A stretch of 64,000 nt of DNA, from positions 35,773 through 99,772 of the forward strand of contig JANSYS010000018.1 in NCBI GenBank assembly GCA_024742275.1. The letters run 5' to 3'. Shown here piece after piece: positions 27,777-36,373 of this stretch. A model generated the notes under the pieces. It saw only the letters and a program-made list of their open reading frames with translations. It was not told the DNA's origin and ran no database searches. Position 1 is the stretch's first letter. The number at the start of each line of letters is the position of its first letter. Both the position numbers and the translations under genes were made by a program. Source of the stretch: Alphaproteobacteria bacterium. Its GTDB lineage: Bacteria; Pseudomonadota; Alphaproteobacteria; Thalassobaculales; Thalassobaculaceae.

Positions 27777-28532
27777 CTAGAGTTTCCACTGAAACCCGTC
27801 GATAACGAAGTCCTGGCCGGTGATGAAGTTCGGCTCCACCGTCGCCAGGAATGCAACCAACTGTCCGATGTCCTGCGGCGTTCCGACCCGTCCCAGGACG
27901 ATCCCGGTCACGAGGTCGTCTTCGCGCGCCCGAATGACCGGGTTCGGCGTTTCCGTCTTGATCAGACCCGGGCAGATGGCGTTGACGGTGATCGTCGGGC
28001 CGAGTTCCTTCGCCAAAGACCGCGTCAAGCCGAGAATGCCAGCTTTCGCGGCGGCGTAGGCGAGCTTGCTGACCGCGCTCGTCACGCCGCCGGAATAGGC
28101 GTTGATCGAAGACATGCTGACGATCCGCCCGGCACCTTGGCGCTGCATCGCGGGAACGGTCGCCCGACACCAGTTGAAGCAGCTCTTCAAATTCAGGTCG
28201 ATGGTGCGGTCCCACTCCTCCTCGGTGATCTCGAGCAGGCCCTTGGGCATCGCCTTGCCGGCATTGTTCAGCAGAAAATCGATCCTACCGAATTGGCGCA
28301 GGACGTCGTCGGCCACGTCCCCGGCGCGCGCGAAGTCCGCCACGTCTGCATGGTAGGTCAGGCAGCGGCGGCCCCGCGCTTCGATCTCGCCCTTGGTCCG
28401 GGCCATCTCATCGTCGAGGAGGTCGACCAGAACGATGTCGAACCCGGCATCGGCGAGCGCGTGTGCGCATCCGCGGCCAATTCCCTTGGCGCCGCCGGTG
28501 ACAATGGCTGTCTTTGCGTCTGTGGAAACCAT
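27777..28532 (-). CDS. Short-chain dehydrogenase/reductase (first gene of transport operon)
   Basis: This 251-residue classical SDR of the FabG type has the cofactor motif TGGAKGIGRG, an acidic residue after strand 2 (VDLLDDE), NNAG, catalytic Ser in SMSSINA and YAAAK, ending in the usual ITGQDFVIDGF. It should interconvert an alcohol and a ketone of the transported compound. ATG 28532 is chosen because the 15-codon upstream extension (MCSRSYRW...) has no family similarity and reaches into the divergent promoter. The IclR regulator gene starts 111 bases away on the opposite strand and probably controls both directions. Confidence 0.87.
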   Translation of the reverse strand: MVSTDAKTAIVTGGAKGIGRGCAHALADAGFDIVLVDLLDDEMARTKGEIEARGRRCLTYHADVADFARAGDVADDVLRQFGRIDFLLNNAGKAMPKGLLEITEEEWDRTIDLNLKSCFNWCRATVPAMQRQGAGRIVSMSSINAYSGGVTSAVSKLAYAAAKAGILGLTRSLAKELGPTITVNAICPGLIKTETPNPVIRAREDDLVTGIVLGRVGTPQDIGQLVAFLATVEPNFITGQDFVIDGFQWKL

Positions 28533-28633
28533 CAGTGGCCTGTTTCCCCTCATCCACCGATACGACCGAGAACACATCGATGTTGACGGCGGTTCATCCG
28601 GGAATCAACAATTCATTCACCAATCTGAAAAGC

Positions 28634-28649
28634 GTTCACATATATGAAC
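28634..28649. promoter_or_regulatory. Perfect palindrome over the IclR start codon
   Basis: GTTCA-CATATA-TGAAC lies across the start codon of the IclR gene (ATG 28644). A TTGACG hexamer at 28583-28588 could be a plus-strand -35, but no good -10 was found. A palindrome in this place fits autorepression by the IclR protein, possibly with control of the divergent SDR/transport operon. The match to any known IclR operator is not established. Confidence 0.5.
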
Positions 28650-29459
28650 AGTTCGGTCAAATCCGCGTCCCGGATCCTCGACATCCTGGAGCTCTTCGCC
28701 CTGGGGCGGGAGCCGATGCGGCTGAGCGATATTTCGGACCAACTGGGAATTCCAAAAAGCAGTTCGCTGATGCTGCTTCGGACTCTGGAGGCGCGCGGCT
28801 ATCTGGTCCGGGAAGGGGAGCGGTATCGTCTGGAGCCGAGTTTCGATGACGACCGGCGGGAGGGCTTCTGGATCGGCGGACGGCTAGCGCAACTCGTGCG
28901 CATCGCCGAACCGGTTATGGCGGACATGGTCGAGACCCTTCAGGAGACGGCGGTTCTCGGAATACCGACGCCGGAACACAACGTCCGGGTGGTTGCCAAT
29001 CGCCTGAGCCCATTGGCGATCCGGTACGACCTGACCCGCATGACCGTCATACCGGCGTACTGCACGGCACTCGGTCAGGCGATGCTCGCCTTCCAGCCGG
29101 AGGAGGCGGTCGCGTCGTATATCCGGCAATGCTCGTTCGAGGCGCTGACGGAAAAGACGATCACCGATCCCGAGCAGTTGCGCCAGCGTCTGGCCCTGAT
29201 CCGACGTCACGGCTGGGCCGTCAACTACGAGGAGCGGTTCATCGGGGCCGCCGGGACGGCGTCGCCGATCTTCGACGCGACTGGACGGGTCGTCGCGGCG
29301 CTGAACGTGGCGACCGTGACGGTGCGGTTCCGCCGGAACAAGAAGCTCATCGTCGAAACGGTGCAGCGAGAGGCCGCCCGGTTGTCCGAAGCCCTGGGAG
29401 CGGGGCGGCTGGATGCCGGTCGGGTAACAACGGCAACAGTACGAGAGGCGAAAGCGTAG
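28644..29459 (+). CDS. IclR-family transcriptional regulator
   Basis: This 271-residue regulator has an N-terminal winged helix-turn-helix (residues about 8-65, with LSDISDQLGIPKSSSLMLLRTLEARGYL) and the IclR effector domain (about 80-255, with RMTVIPAYCTALGQAMLAF and the late AAGTASPIFDATGRVVAALNVA). IclR proteins usually control catabolic operons in response to a pathway metabolite. It stands between the minus-strand SDR/transport operon and the plus-strand hyu genes, so it probably regulates both. Its stop (TAG) is followed by hyuA two bases later. The start region is AT-rich, with a palindrome over the ATG and a weak ribosome-binding site. Confidence 0.93.
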   Translation: MNSSVKSASRILDILELFALGREPMRLSDISDQLGIPKSSSLMLLRTLEARGYLVREGERYRLEPSFDDDRREGFWIGGRLAQLVRIAEPVMADMVETLQETAVLGIPTPEHNVRVVANRLSPLAIRYDLTRMTVIPAYCTALGQAMLAFQPEEAVASYIRQCSFEALTEKTITDPEQLRQRLALIRRHGWAVNYEERFIGAAGTASPIFDATGRVVAALNVATVTVRFRRNKKLIVETVQREAARLSEALGAGRLDAGRVTTATVREAKA

Positions 29460-29461
29460 TC

Positions 29462-31504
29462 ATGGGCGTTCGGGTTGGGGTGGATATCGGCGGAACGTTT
29501 ACGGACTTCTGCGTCTTCGACGAGGAGAAGCGGGATCTATGGACGATGAAGGTGCTCTCCACGCCCGACCGTCCGGGAACCGAGGTGATGAACGGCCTCG
29601 CGGAGATCGAGAAGCGGTACGGCGTGGCGCCTGCGGATATCGGGTATTTCACCCACGGCACCACGGTCGGCGTGAACACGGTTATCCAGCGCCGTGGCAT
29701 CACGCTGTGCCTGTTGACGACGCGGGGGTTCGAGGACGTGCTCGAAGTGGCGCGGCTGAAGATGCCCGATCCCTACGATCTGTTCTCGGCCCGTCCGGAG
29801 CCGCTGGTGACGCGGGACCGGGTGTTTTCCATTGACGAGCGGATCCTGTTCGACGGCACCGTCGATCTCCCGCTGGACGAGGCCAGTGTCGAGGCGGCGA
29901 TCGAGGGCATCCGTTCCGTGGGCGGCGAGGGTGTTGTGGTTGCATTGCTCCACGCCTATCGGAATCCCGCCCATGAGGAACGGGTTGCCGAAATTCTGCG
30001 GACCCGCGCGCCCGACCTCACGGTGACCTGCGCCAGCGACGTCTGGCCGGTCATTCGCGAGTACGAGCGCACCAGCACGGCCGTGGTCGCCGGCTACGTC
30101 CAGGGCCGCGTCGCTCACTATCTCGGATCGCTGCAGGAGGCGTTGGCGTCCGCCGGCGTGCCGGCCGAGCCTATGATCACCAAGTCGAACGGCGGCGTGA
30201 TGACCGCGGAGATCGGCAAGTCCGCCTGCGCGCAGATGCTGCTCTCTGGAACCGCGTCCGGCGTGATCGGGGCTGCAAGCGTCGCCGCCGAGACCGGCGC
30301 GGCGGCGGCCATGAGCCTGGACATCGGTGGGACCAGCGCCGATGTGGCGATCATCCGCGACGGCACGCCGCAATACGGCGTCGGCGAGATGATCGGAGAG
30401 TTTCCGATCTACATCCCCACCGTCTCTGTCACCTCGATCGGGGAGGGTGGCGGATCGATCGCCTGGGTCGATCCGCATGGCGTTCTAAAGGTCGGCCCGG
30501 AGAGTGCGGGCTCGAATCCCGGACCCGCCTGCTACGGCCGCGGCGGCACGCGGGCGGCGATTACCGATGCTTTCGTCGTTTGCGGTTTCCTCGGGCAGTC
30601 GGCATTGGGCTACAGCGCCGTTTCGATGCGTACCGATCTGGCCCGGAAGGCCGTCGGAGAGATCGCTGACGCCCTCGGCAAGGGCCTTGAGGAGACGGCG
30701 GAGTCGATCATCCATGTCGCCGTCTCTGGCATGTATCTGGAGGTGTCCAAGCTGGTCTCGCGGCATGGGATCGACCCTCGCGATCTTTCGCTGATCGCTT
30801 TCGGCGGGGCGGGGCCGATGATGGCGTGTTTCTTCGCCCGCGAGTTGGGCATGCGCGAGGTGGTGGTGCCACGGGTACCCGGCGTTCTCAGCGCGTTCGG
30901 CGGGCTGATCGCCGATATCAAGAACGACTTCATCCGGACGGTCTACCTGGACATGGTGCCGGGCGCCCTCGACGAGATCCGTTCCGGATATGCCGGTCTG
31001 CGGGATGCCGCCACGGCCTGGATCCGCGAGGAGCACGGCTACGACGGGCCGGTGACACTGTTGTATTCGGCCGACATGCGCTACCGCGGACAGTCCTACG
31101 AAATCGAGACCGCTATCGAGGCCGGTTGGATCGAGGCCGGCGATCTCGACGCCATGGCCGGCGCATTTCACGTCGCGCACGAGCGGATCTACGAGCATGC
31201 GGACATCGATGCGCCCGTGCAGCTCATCAACTTGCGGCTCGTGGTGGTCGGAACCCCGCCGAAACCGCACATCGCTCCTGCCGAAACGTCGGCCGCGGCG
31301 CCGGTCCCTAGGGCGACGGTGCCGGTCTACTACGACGGAGCCCATCACGACGCGGCGGTCTACAGCAGGGCCGAGCTGTTCGCCGGCCAGTCGTTCTCGG
31401 GGCCCGCCATCATCACCCAGGACGACTGCACAACCTGCATGCCCGGCGGCTTCACCGCGACGGTGGACGCGATGGGCAATCTGACCCTGATCCGGGAGGA
31501 CTGA
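29462..31504 (+). CDS. hyuA: Hydantoinase/oxoprolinase subunit A (first copy)
   Basis: This 680-residue HyuA-family protein has two actin-like ATP-binding motifs (GVDIGGTFTDF at the N terminus and SLDIGGTSADVAI near 285) and FGGAGPM near 448. HyuA/HyuB pairs use ATP to open or carboxylate cyclic amides, lactams or ketones (N-methylhydantoinase, 5-oxoprolinase, caprolactamase, acetophenone carboxylase). The start is ATG 29462. The open frame extends upstream through the IclR gene, and that part is a shadow. The partner subunit B gene follows after 3 bases. The sequence alone does not fix the substrate. Confidence 0.92.
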   Translation: MGVRVGVDIGGTFTDFCVFDEEKRDLWTMKVLSTPDRPGTEVMNGLAEIEKRYGVAPADIGYFTHGTTVGVNTVIQRRGITLCLLTTRGFEDVLEVARLKMPDPYDLFSARPEPLVTRDRVFSIDERILFDGTVDLPLDEASVEAAIEGIRSVGGEGVVVALLHAYRNPAHEERVAEILRTRAPDLTVTCASDVWPVIREYERTSTAVVAGYVQGRVAHYLGSLQEALASAGVPAEPMITKSNGGVMTAEIGKSACAQMLLSGTASGVIGAASVAAETGAAAAMSLDIGGTSADVAIIRDGTPQYGVGEMIGEFPIYIPTVSVTSIGEGGGSIAWVDPHGVLKVGPESAGSNPGPACYGRGGTRAAITDAFVVCGFLGQSALGYSAVSMRTDLARKAVGEIADALGKGLEETAESIIHVAVSGMYLEVSKLVSRHGIDPRDLSLIAFGGAGPMMACFFARELGMREVVVPRVPGVLSAFGGLIADIKNDFIRTVYLDMVPGALDEIRSGYAGLRDAATAWIREEHGYDGPVTLLYSADMRYRGQSYEIETAIEAGWIEAGDLDAMAGAFHVAHERIYEHADIDAPVQLINLRLVVVGTPPKPHIAPAETSAAAPVPRATVPVYYDGAHHDAAVYSRAELFAGQSFSGPAIITQDDCTTCMPGGFTATVDAMGNLTLIRED

Positions 31505-31507
31505 GCC

Positions 31508-33505
31508 ATGACCGTCGACAAGGTCACGCTGGAGATCCTGAAGAACCACTGCAGGGCCGCGGCCGAGAGCATGGCGTTCACTCTGTACCGCACCGCTCAC
31601 TCCACCTTCGTCAAGGAGACGGAGGACTTCACGACCGGTCTGACCACTCCCGACGGGGAGACCTTCGCGACGCCCGTCGAACTGGGGGCCACTTGGTTCG
31701 TGGGCCTGAACTACGGCACCGTCATCCGGATGATCGACCACTACGACGAGGGCGACATCTGCATGACGAACGACCCGTATAGCGGTCACGTCTGCACGCA
31801 CTCTCCCGACATGCATATCTGGAAACCGGTGTTCCACGACGGGGAGATCGTCTGTTTCGTCGTCGGCCATATTCACAACACCGACGTCGGCGGCGCCGTG
31901 CCGGCCAGTATCTCGCGCACCTTGTCTGAAGTGCATCAGGAAGGCATCCGCATCCCGCCGGCGAAGGTGGTGAAACGCGGGGAGTTCAATCAAGAACTCA
32001 TCGACGTGATGCTCGCCAACGTGCGGATGCCGGAGCAGAACTGGGGGGATCTTAAGGCCCAGATCGCGGCGATGAATACCGGCGAGCGGCGGGTCCACGA
32101 GATGATCGCCAAGTTCGGCGTCGAGACCTTCAAGGCCGGAATCGCCGGCCTTCTGGACTATGCAGAAAGCCAAGCCAGGGCGATCATGGCGACGCTGCCG
32201 GACGGAGACTACTTCTTCTCCGACTATCTGGATGAGGACGCGGCGGGCGGCTTTCCCTGCAGGATCGCGCTGACCCTGAGGATCCGCGGGGAGACGTGCG
32301 AGCTGGATTTCACCGGCAGCGATCCGCAGATCGAGTCATCGGTCAACATGCCGACCGGCGGCCAACCGCGCCATGCCCTGCTGATGGTCGGTTTCGTCTA
32401 CATCCTGTACTCGCTGGACCCGACGCTGTTCCTCAACTCCGGCGTCTGTCGGGTCGCAACGTCGGTCCTGCCGGAGGGAACGATCGTGAACCCGCAGTTC
32501 CCGGCCGCCGTTGGCCTGCGGACGCTGTCGGTGCAGCGGCTTCAGGGAGTCATTTTCGGCGCCTTCGTCCAGGCGGCGCCGGACCGCTTGCCGTCAAGCC
32601 CGGCCTCGGGTGGGCCGATCATGAACGTGAACACGATCGACAACCGGACCGGTCGGCGGGTGATGGCGGCGACCGGTCCGATCACCGGCGGCGCCGGCGG
32701 CAATCCCTACCGCGACGGGACCGAGGGATCGGGCGCGAATGCGTCATTCCTGAAGAACACGCCGGTCGAGGTCAACGAGGCGGAGGTCCCGTTCAAAATC
32801 CTGCGCTACGGCCTCACCCTGGACTCTGGCGGCGCCGGAAAGCATCGGGGCGGCAACGCCATCGAGATGGTGTTCCAGGCACATGCGCCGAACACCCGCG
32901 TCACCGCCCGCAACCGGGACCGGACCCGTTTCTCGTCCTGGGGCGTGCTCGGCGGACGGGCGGGCAGCCACTCGCGCTTCGTCCTGAACCCTGGATCGGA
33001 CCGCGAGACCAATCTCGGCAATATCGACATTCTGACCATCGGGCCCGGAGACGTCGTGCATATCGGGTCCGGCGGCGCCGGAGGCTGGGGCGACCCGCTC
33101 GAGCGCGAGCCTGAAGCGGTGCTGCGCGACGTGCGGCGCGGGTTCGTGTCGCAGGCGGCGGCGGAGCGCGACTACGGCGTGGTGCTCTTCGACGGAAAGG
33201 TCGATGAGGAGGCCACCCGACGTCGGCGGGAGGCGATGGCGGTCGATACGGCGCGGACCGGCGGCTTCTTCGACTACGGGGCTCAGCGTACCGCCTTCGA
33301 GGAAGTCTGGACGGCGGCAAACTACGATGCCCTCACAGACGTTTTGAGCGGGCTTCCGGTGCATTGGCGCTTCTTCGTCAAGCACCGGATCTTCGAAGCG
33401 ATCGACGACTTGGATCGCGATGCGAGACGAGGAGACGGCAGCGAGGTCCGCGCGGTGTTCGCCCGCGTGGTCGACCGCTATCCGCAGCTCAAGTCGGCGA
33501 TATAG
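31508..33505 (+). CDS. hyuB: Hydantoinase/oxoprolinase subunit B (first copy)
   Basis: This 665-residue HyuB-family protein shows the conserved MTNDPYSG, SPDMHIWKPVFHDGEIVCFVVGHIHNTD, the EGIRIPPAK motif and the C-terminal GGAGGWGDPLEREPE. It is longer than the second copy (604 residues), with a C-terminal extension after GVVLFDG of about 100 residues that may make subunit contacts. It acts with subunit A in ATP-dependent hydrolysis of a cyclic amide or a related reaction. The start is 3 bases after the subunit A stop. The SDR gene follows after 13 bases. Confidence 0.92.
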   Translation: MTVDKVTLEILKNHCRAAAESMAFTLYRTAHSTFVKETEDFTTGLTTPDGETFATPVELGATWFVGLNYGTVIRMIDHYDEGDICMTNDPYSGHVCTHSPDMHIWKPVFHDGEIVCFVVGHIHNTDVGGAVPASISRTLSEVHQEGIRIPPAKVVKRGEFNQELIDVMLANVRMPEQNWGDLKAQIAAMNTGERRVHEMIAKFGVETFKAGIAGLLDYAESQARAIMATLPDGDYFFSDYLDEDAAGGFPCRIALTLRIRGETCELDFTGSDPQIESSVNMPTGGQPRHALLMVGFVYILYSLDPTLFLNSGVCRVATSVLPEGTIVNPQFPAAVGLRTLSVQRLQGVIFGAFVQAAPDRLPSSPASGGPIMNVNTIDNRTGRRVMAATGPITGGAGGNPYRDGTEGSGANASFLKNTPVEVNEAEVPFKILRYGLTLDSGGAGKHRGGNAIEMVFQAHAPNTRVTARNRDRTRFSSWGVLGGRAGSHSRFVLNPGSDRETNLGNIDILTIGPGDVVHIGSGGAGGWGDPLEREPEAVLRDVRRGFVSQAAAERDYGVVLFDGKVDEEATRRRREAMAVDTARTGGFFDYGAQRTAFEEVWTAANYDALTDVLSGLPVHWRFFVKHRIFEAIDDLDRDARRGDGSEVRAVFARVVDRYPQLKSAI

Positions 33506-33518
33506 AAGGGCTGACGGC

Positions 33519-34295
33519 ATGGAGATCGGCTTCGAAGGCAAAACGATCCTGGTGACCGGGGCGGTGCGCGGCATCGGTCGAGGGATCGCCCACGCGTTTG
33601 CCGCTCGCGGCGCGCGCGTCTGCGCGCTGGACATCCTGAATGACGGTTTGTCGGAGACCGTCGCGACCGCCGCTCCCGGGCGCGGCGGTCGGATTGAGCC
33701 GATGGTGGTCGACGTGACCGATGCGGAGGCGGTGGCCGCGGCGGTGCGGGAGATCGAGAGAGGAACCGAAAGCGGTGCGATTGACGTGGTCGTCCATTCG
33801 GCCGGGGGCGTGCGTGGACAGGTCAGCCAGCCGATCGAGGAGGTGACGCCCGAGCAGTGGCGGGCGATCCAGGCGGTCAATGTGGATGGCGCCTTCAACC
33901 TGGCCCGGTCGGTTGCGCCCGGCATGAAACGAACCGGGCGGGGGCGGATCGTAGTGATCTCGAGCCGGGCGGGTATCGCCGTCAGCTTGACCGGCATCCA
34001 GAGCTACGGCACGGCGAAAGCAGCGCAACTCGGCCTTGTTCGGCAGCTTTCCGCCGAACTCGGTCCGCATGGGATCACGGTCAACGCGATCCTGCCTGGC
34101 TTTATGCCGACCAGCCCCGACTATGTCCGTCAGTGGAACTCCTATGGCGAAGACGGTCAGAAGGCCCTGGTCGAACGCATCGCCATGCGACGTCTGGGGC
34201 GGCCCGAGGATATCGCCCATGCGGTGATGTTCTTCGCGTCGGACTATGCCGAATGGATCACCGGGCAGACGCTCGGCGTCACCGGGTCGCCGTGA
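33519..34295 (+). CDS. Short-chain dehydrogenase/reductase between the hyu pairs
   Basis: This 258-residue SDR has cofactor motif TGAVRGIGRG, an aspartate after strand 2 (ALDILND), the catalytic Ser in VISSRAG and YGTAK. NAG is replaced by SAGG, a common variant. It should act on an alcohol or ketone released from the hyuAB substrate. ATG 33519 is chosen over the long upstream overlap with hyuB. The second hyuA gene follows 22 bases later. Its position between two hyuAB pairs indicates a shared pathway. Confidence 0.9.
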   Translation: MEIGFEGKTILVTGAVRGIGRGIAHAFAARGARVCALDILNDGLSETVATAAPGRGGRIEPMVVDVTDAEAVAAAVREIERGTESGAIDVVVHSAGGVRGQVSQPIEEVTPEQWRAIQAVNVDGAFNLARSVAPGMKRTGRGRIVVISSRAGIAVSLTGIQSYGTAKAAQLGLVRQLSAELGPHGITVNAILPGFMPTSPDYVRQWNSYGEDGQKALVERIAMRRLGRPEDIAHAVMFFASDYAEWITGQTLGVTGSP

Positions 34296-34317
34296 GGAAC
34301 GTGCGAAAGGGGAGAGC

Positions 34318-36372
34318 ATGAGCGAGCACGCCCTGGCGCTTGATGTGGGAGGCACCTTCACCGACGTCATCCTGGTCGGCAAGGACGGTGGCCTTTGGAC
34401 CGCCAAGGCGTCTTCGGTGCCGAGCGACCCGTCCAGGGGTTTCTTCGATGGTGTCGACAAGATCCTCGGCCAGTCCGCCGTTCCGGGATCCTCCGTCACA
34501 CGCCTGCTCCATGGCTCGACGGTTGCCACGAATGCCATTCTGGAGGGCCGTTCGGCGCGGACCGGCATGCTGGTCACCGAAGGCTTCAAATACATTCTTG
34601 AGATCGGCCGCGCAGAGGTTCCTAGGGCGGCCAATCTGTTCGCCTGGGTGAAGCCGGATCGCCCGGTCCAGCCCCGAATGATCGCCGAAGTGCCGGAGCG
34701 GATGCTGCTCGACGGATCGGTCGAGCGCCCCCTTGACGAGGAGGCCTGCCGCGCTGCGGTGCGGCGGCTCAAAGCGCTCGGCGTTGAGTCGGTCGCGGTG
34801 GTTTTCCTGCACTCCTATGCCAATCCGGAGCACGAGCGTCGCGCGGCCGGGATTCTGCGGGAGGCGATGCCGGAGGTCGATATCTCGCTGTCCAGCGATG
34901 TACTGCCTGTATTCCGCGAGTACGAGCGGAGCATGGCGACCGCGCTGAACGCGGGCGTGCAGCCGGTGGTAGGCCGCTACATCGGGCGTCTGCGCCGAGG
35001 CATGGCTGAGCGCGATCTGACGGCCCCGTTCTACGTGATGAAGTCGAACGGCGGCGTCTTCTCCCCGGAGCAGGCGGAGAAGCAGTCGATCGAAATGGCG
35101 TTGTCGGGCCCCGCGGCCGGTGCCCAGGGGGCGGCGTATGTCGGCGCCCTCGCCGGGGCGAAGGACATCATCACCATCGATATCGGTGGGACCAGCGCGG
35201 ATGTTTGCCTGATTCGCGACGGCGTGCCGGCGATCACGAAGGATGGGGAAATTGGCCCGTTCCCCCTGTCGATCCCGATCGTCGACATCCATACCATCGG
35301 GGCCGGGGGCGGCAGCATCGCATCCGTCACCGCTCAAGGCGCTCTTGTCGTCGGGCCGCGCAGCGCCGGCGCCGATCCGGGCCCGGCCTGCTACGGCAAA
35401 GGCGGCGATGAGCCGACGGTGACCGACGCAAATCTGCTTCTCGGCCGAGTGCCGCCGCATCTTCTGGATGGCGAGATGGCGCTGGACCCAGCGCTCGCGG
35501 AGAAGGCGATCCGCACCCGCGTCGCCGAACCGCTCGGCATCGATACGGTAGCCGCGGCCGAGGGCATCCTGGCAATCGTCAACAACAACATGGTGGGCGC
35601 GCTCAAGGTCGTTTCGGTCGAGAAGGGGTTGGATCCGCGCGACTTCACCCTTTGCGCCTTCGGCGGCGCTGGGCCGATGCACGGCGGCGATCTTGCCCGG
35701 CAGTTCGGAACACGGCGTCTCTTGATCCCCCGGCATCCGGGTATCCTGTGCGCGCTCGGTTTGCTGGCGACGGACCTGCAGTACGACTTCGCCCGAACCC
35801 GGTTGCAGCGTCCGCCGAACTACGACCTGGAGGATATGGCCGCGGCTTACAGGGTCTTGCGGGCCGATGCCGTGGCCGCGCTGGATGCCGAAGCGGTAAG
35901 GCTCGCCAATCGCCGGCTGAGCCGCTCGGCCGATTTGCGATACGCCCGTCAGGGTGTCGAAATCACAGTGGATTTCCCGGGCGATAGCGTAGACGCGGCT
36001 GCCGTCGCCCGGCTGGTCGACGAGTTCCACGCGCTGCACGAACGTCTCTATACCTTCGCGGATCGGACCGCACCGGTTGAGATCGTCAATCTGCGGGTCA
36101 CCGCCACCGGCGTGATGGACAAGATCGAATTACCGGAGATCGGGGCGGTTGCGGAGGGGACTCCTGCTCCGGCGGCTGGGGAGCGGCGTGCTCATCTCGG
36201 CGGCGGCTTCGCGACCGTGCCCGTCTATCGCCGCGAAGAGCTTCTGGCGGGCCATGTGGTGGTCGGCCCGGCGATCGTCGATCAACTCGACACGACCACG
36301 GTGATTTTGGCGGGTCAGTCGGCGGTCACCGACCGGTACGGTAGCCTGTCCATCACCGATACGGAGGCGTGA
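34318..36372 (+). CDS. hyuA: Hydantoinase/oxoprolinase subunit A (second copy)
   Basis: This 684-residue HyuA-family protein has LDVGGTFTDVIL at the N terminus, ITIDIGGTSADVCLI and FGGAGPMHGGDLAR. It is clearly divergent from the first copy in the middle and C terminus, so the pair arose by an old duplication or separate acquisition rather than recent copying. Two substrates or two consecutive ring-opening steps are possible. ATG 34318 has AAAGGGGAG just upstream. The longer open frame to 34246 overlaps the SDR. The subunit B gene begins 1 base after the stop. Confidence 0.92.
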   Translation: MSEHALALDVGGTFTDVILVGKDGGLWTAKASSVPSDPSRGFFDGVDKILGQSAVPGSSVTRLLHGSTVATNAILEGRSARTGMLVTEGFKYILEIGRAEVPRAANLFAWVKPDRPVQPRMIAEVPERMLLDGSVERPLDEEACRAAVRRLKALGVESVAVVFLHSYANPEHERRAAGILREAMPEVDISLSSDVLPVFREYERSMATALNAGVQPVVGRYIGRLRRGMAERDLTAPFYVMKSNGGVFSPEQAEKQSIEMALSGPAAGAQGAAYVGALAGAKDIITIDIGGTSADVCLIRDGVPAITKDGEIGPFPLSIPIVDIHTIGAGGGSIASVTAQGALVVGPRSAGADPGPACYGKGGDEPTVTDANLLLGRVPPHLLDGEMALDPALAEKAIRTRVAEPLGIDTVAAAEGILAIVNNNMVGALKVVSVEKGLDPRDFTLCAFGGAGPMHGGDLARQFGTRRLLIPRHPGILCALGLLATDLQYDFARTRLQRPPNYDLEDMAAAYRVLRADAVAALDAEAVRLANRRLSRSADLRYARQGVEITVDFPGDSVDAAAVARLVDEFHALHERLYTFADRTAPVEIVNLRVTATGVMDKIELPEIGAVAEGTPAPAAGERRAHLGGGFATVPVYRREELLAGHVVVGPAIVDQLDTTTVILAGQSAVTDRYGSLSITDTEA

Positions 36373-36373
36373 C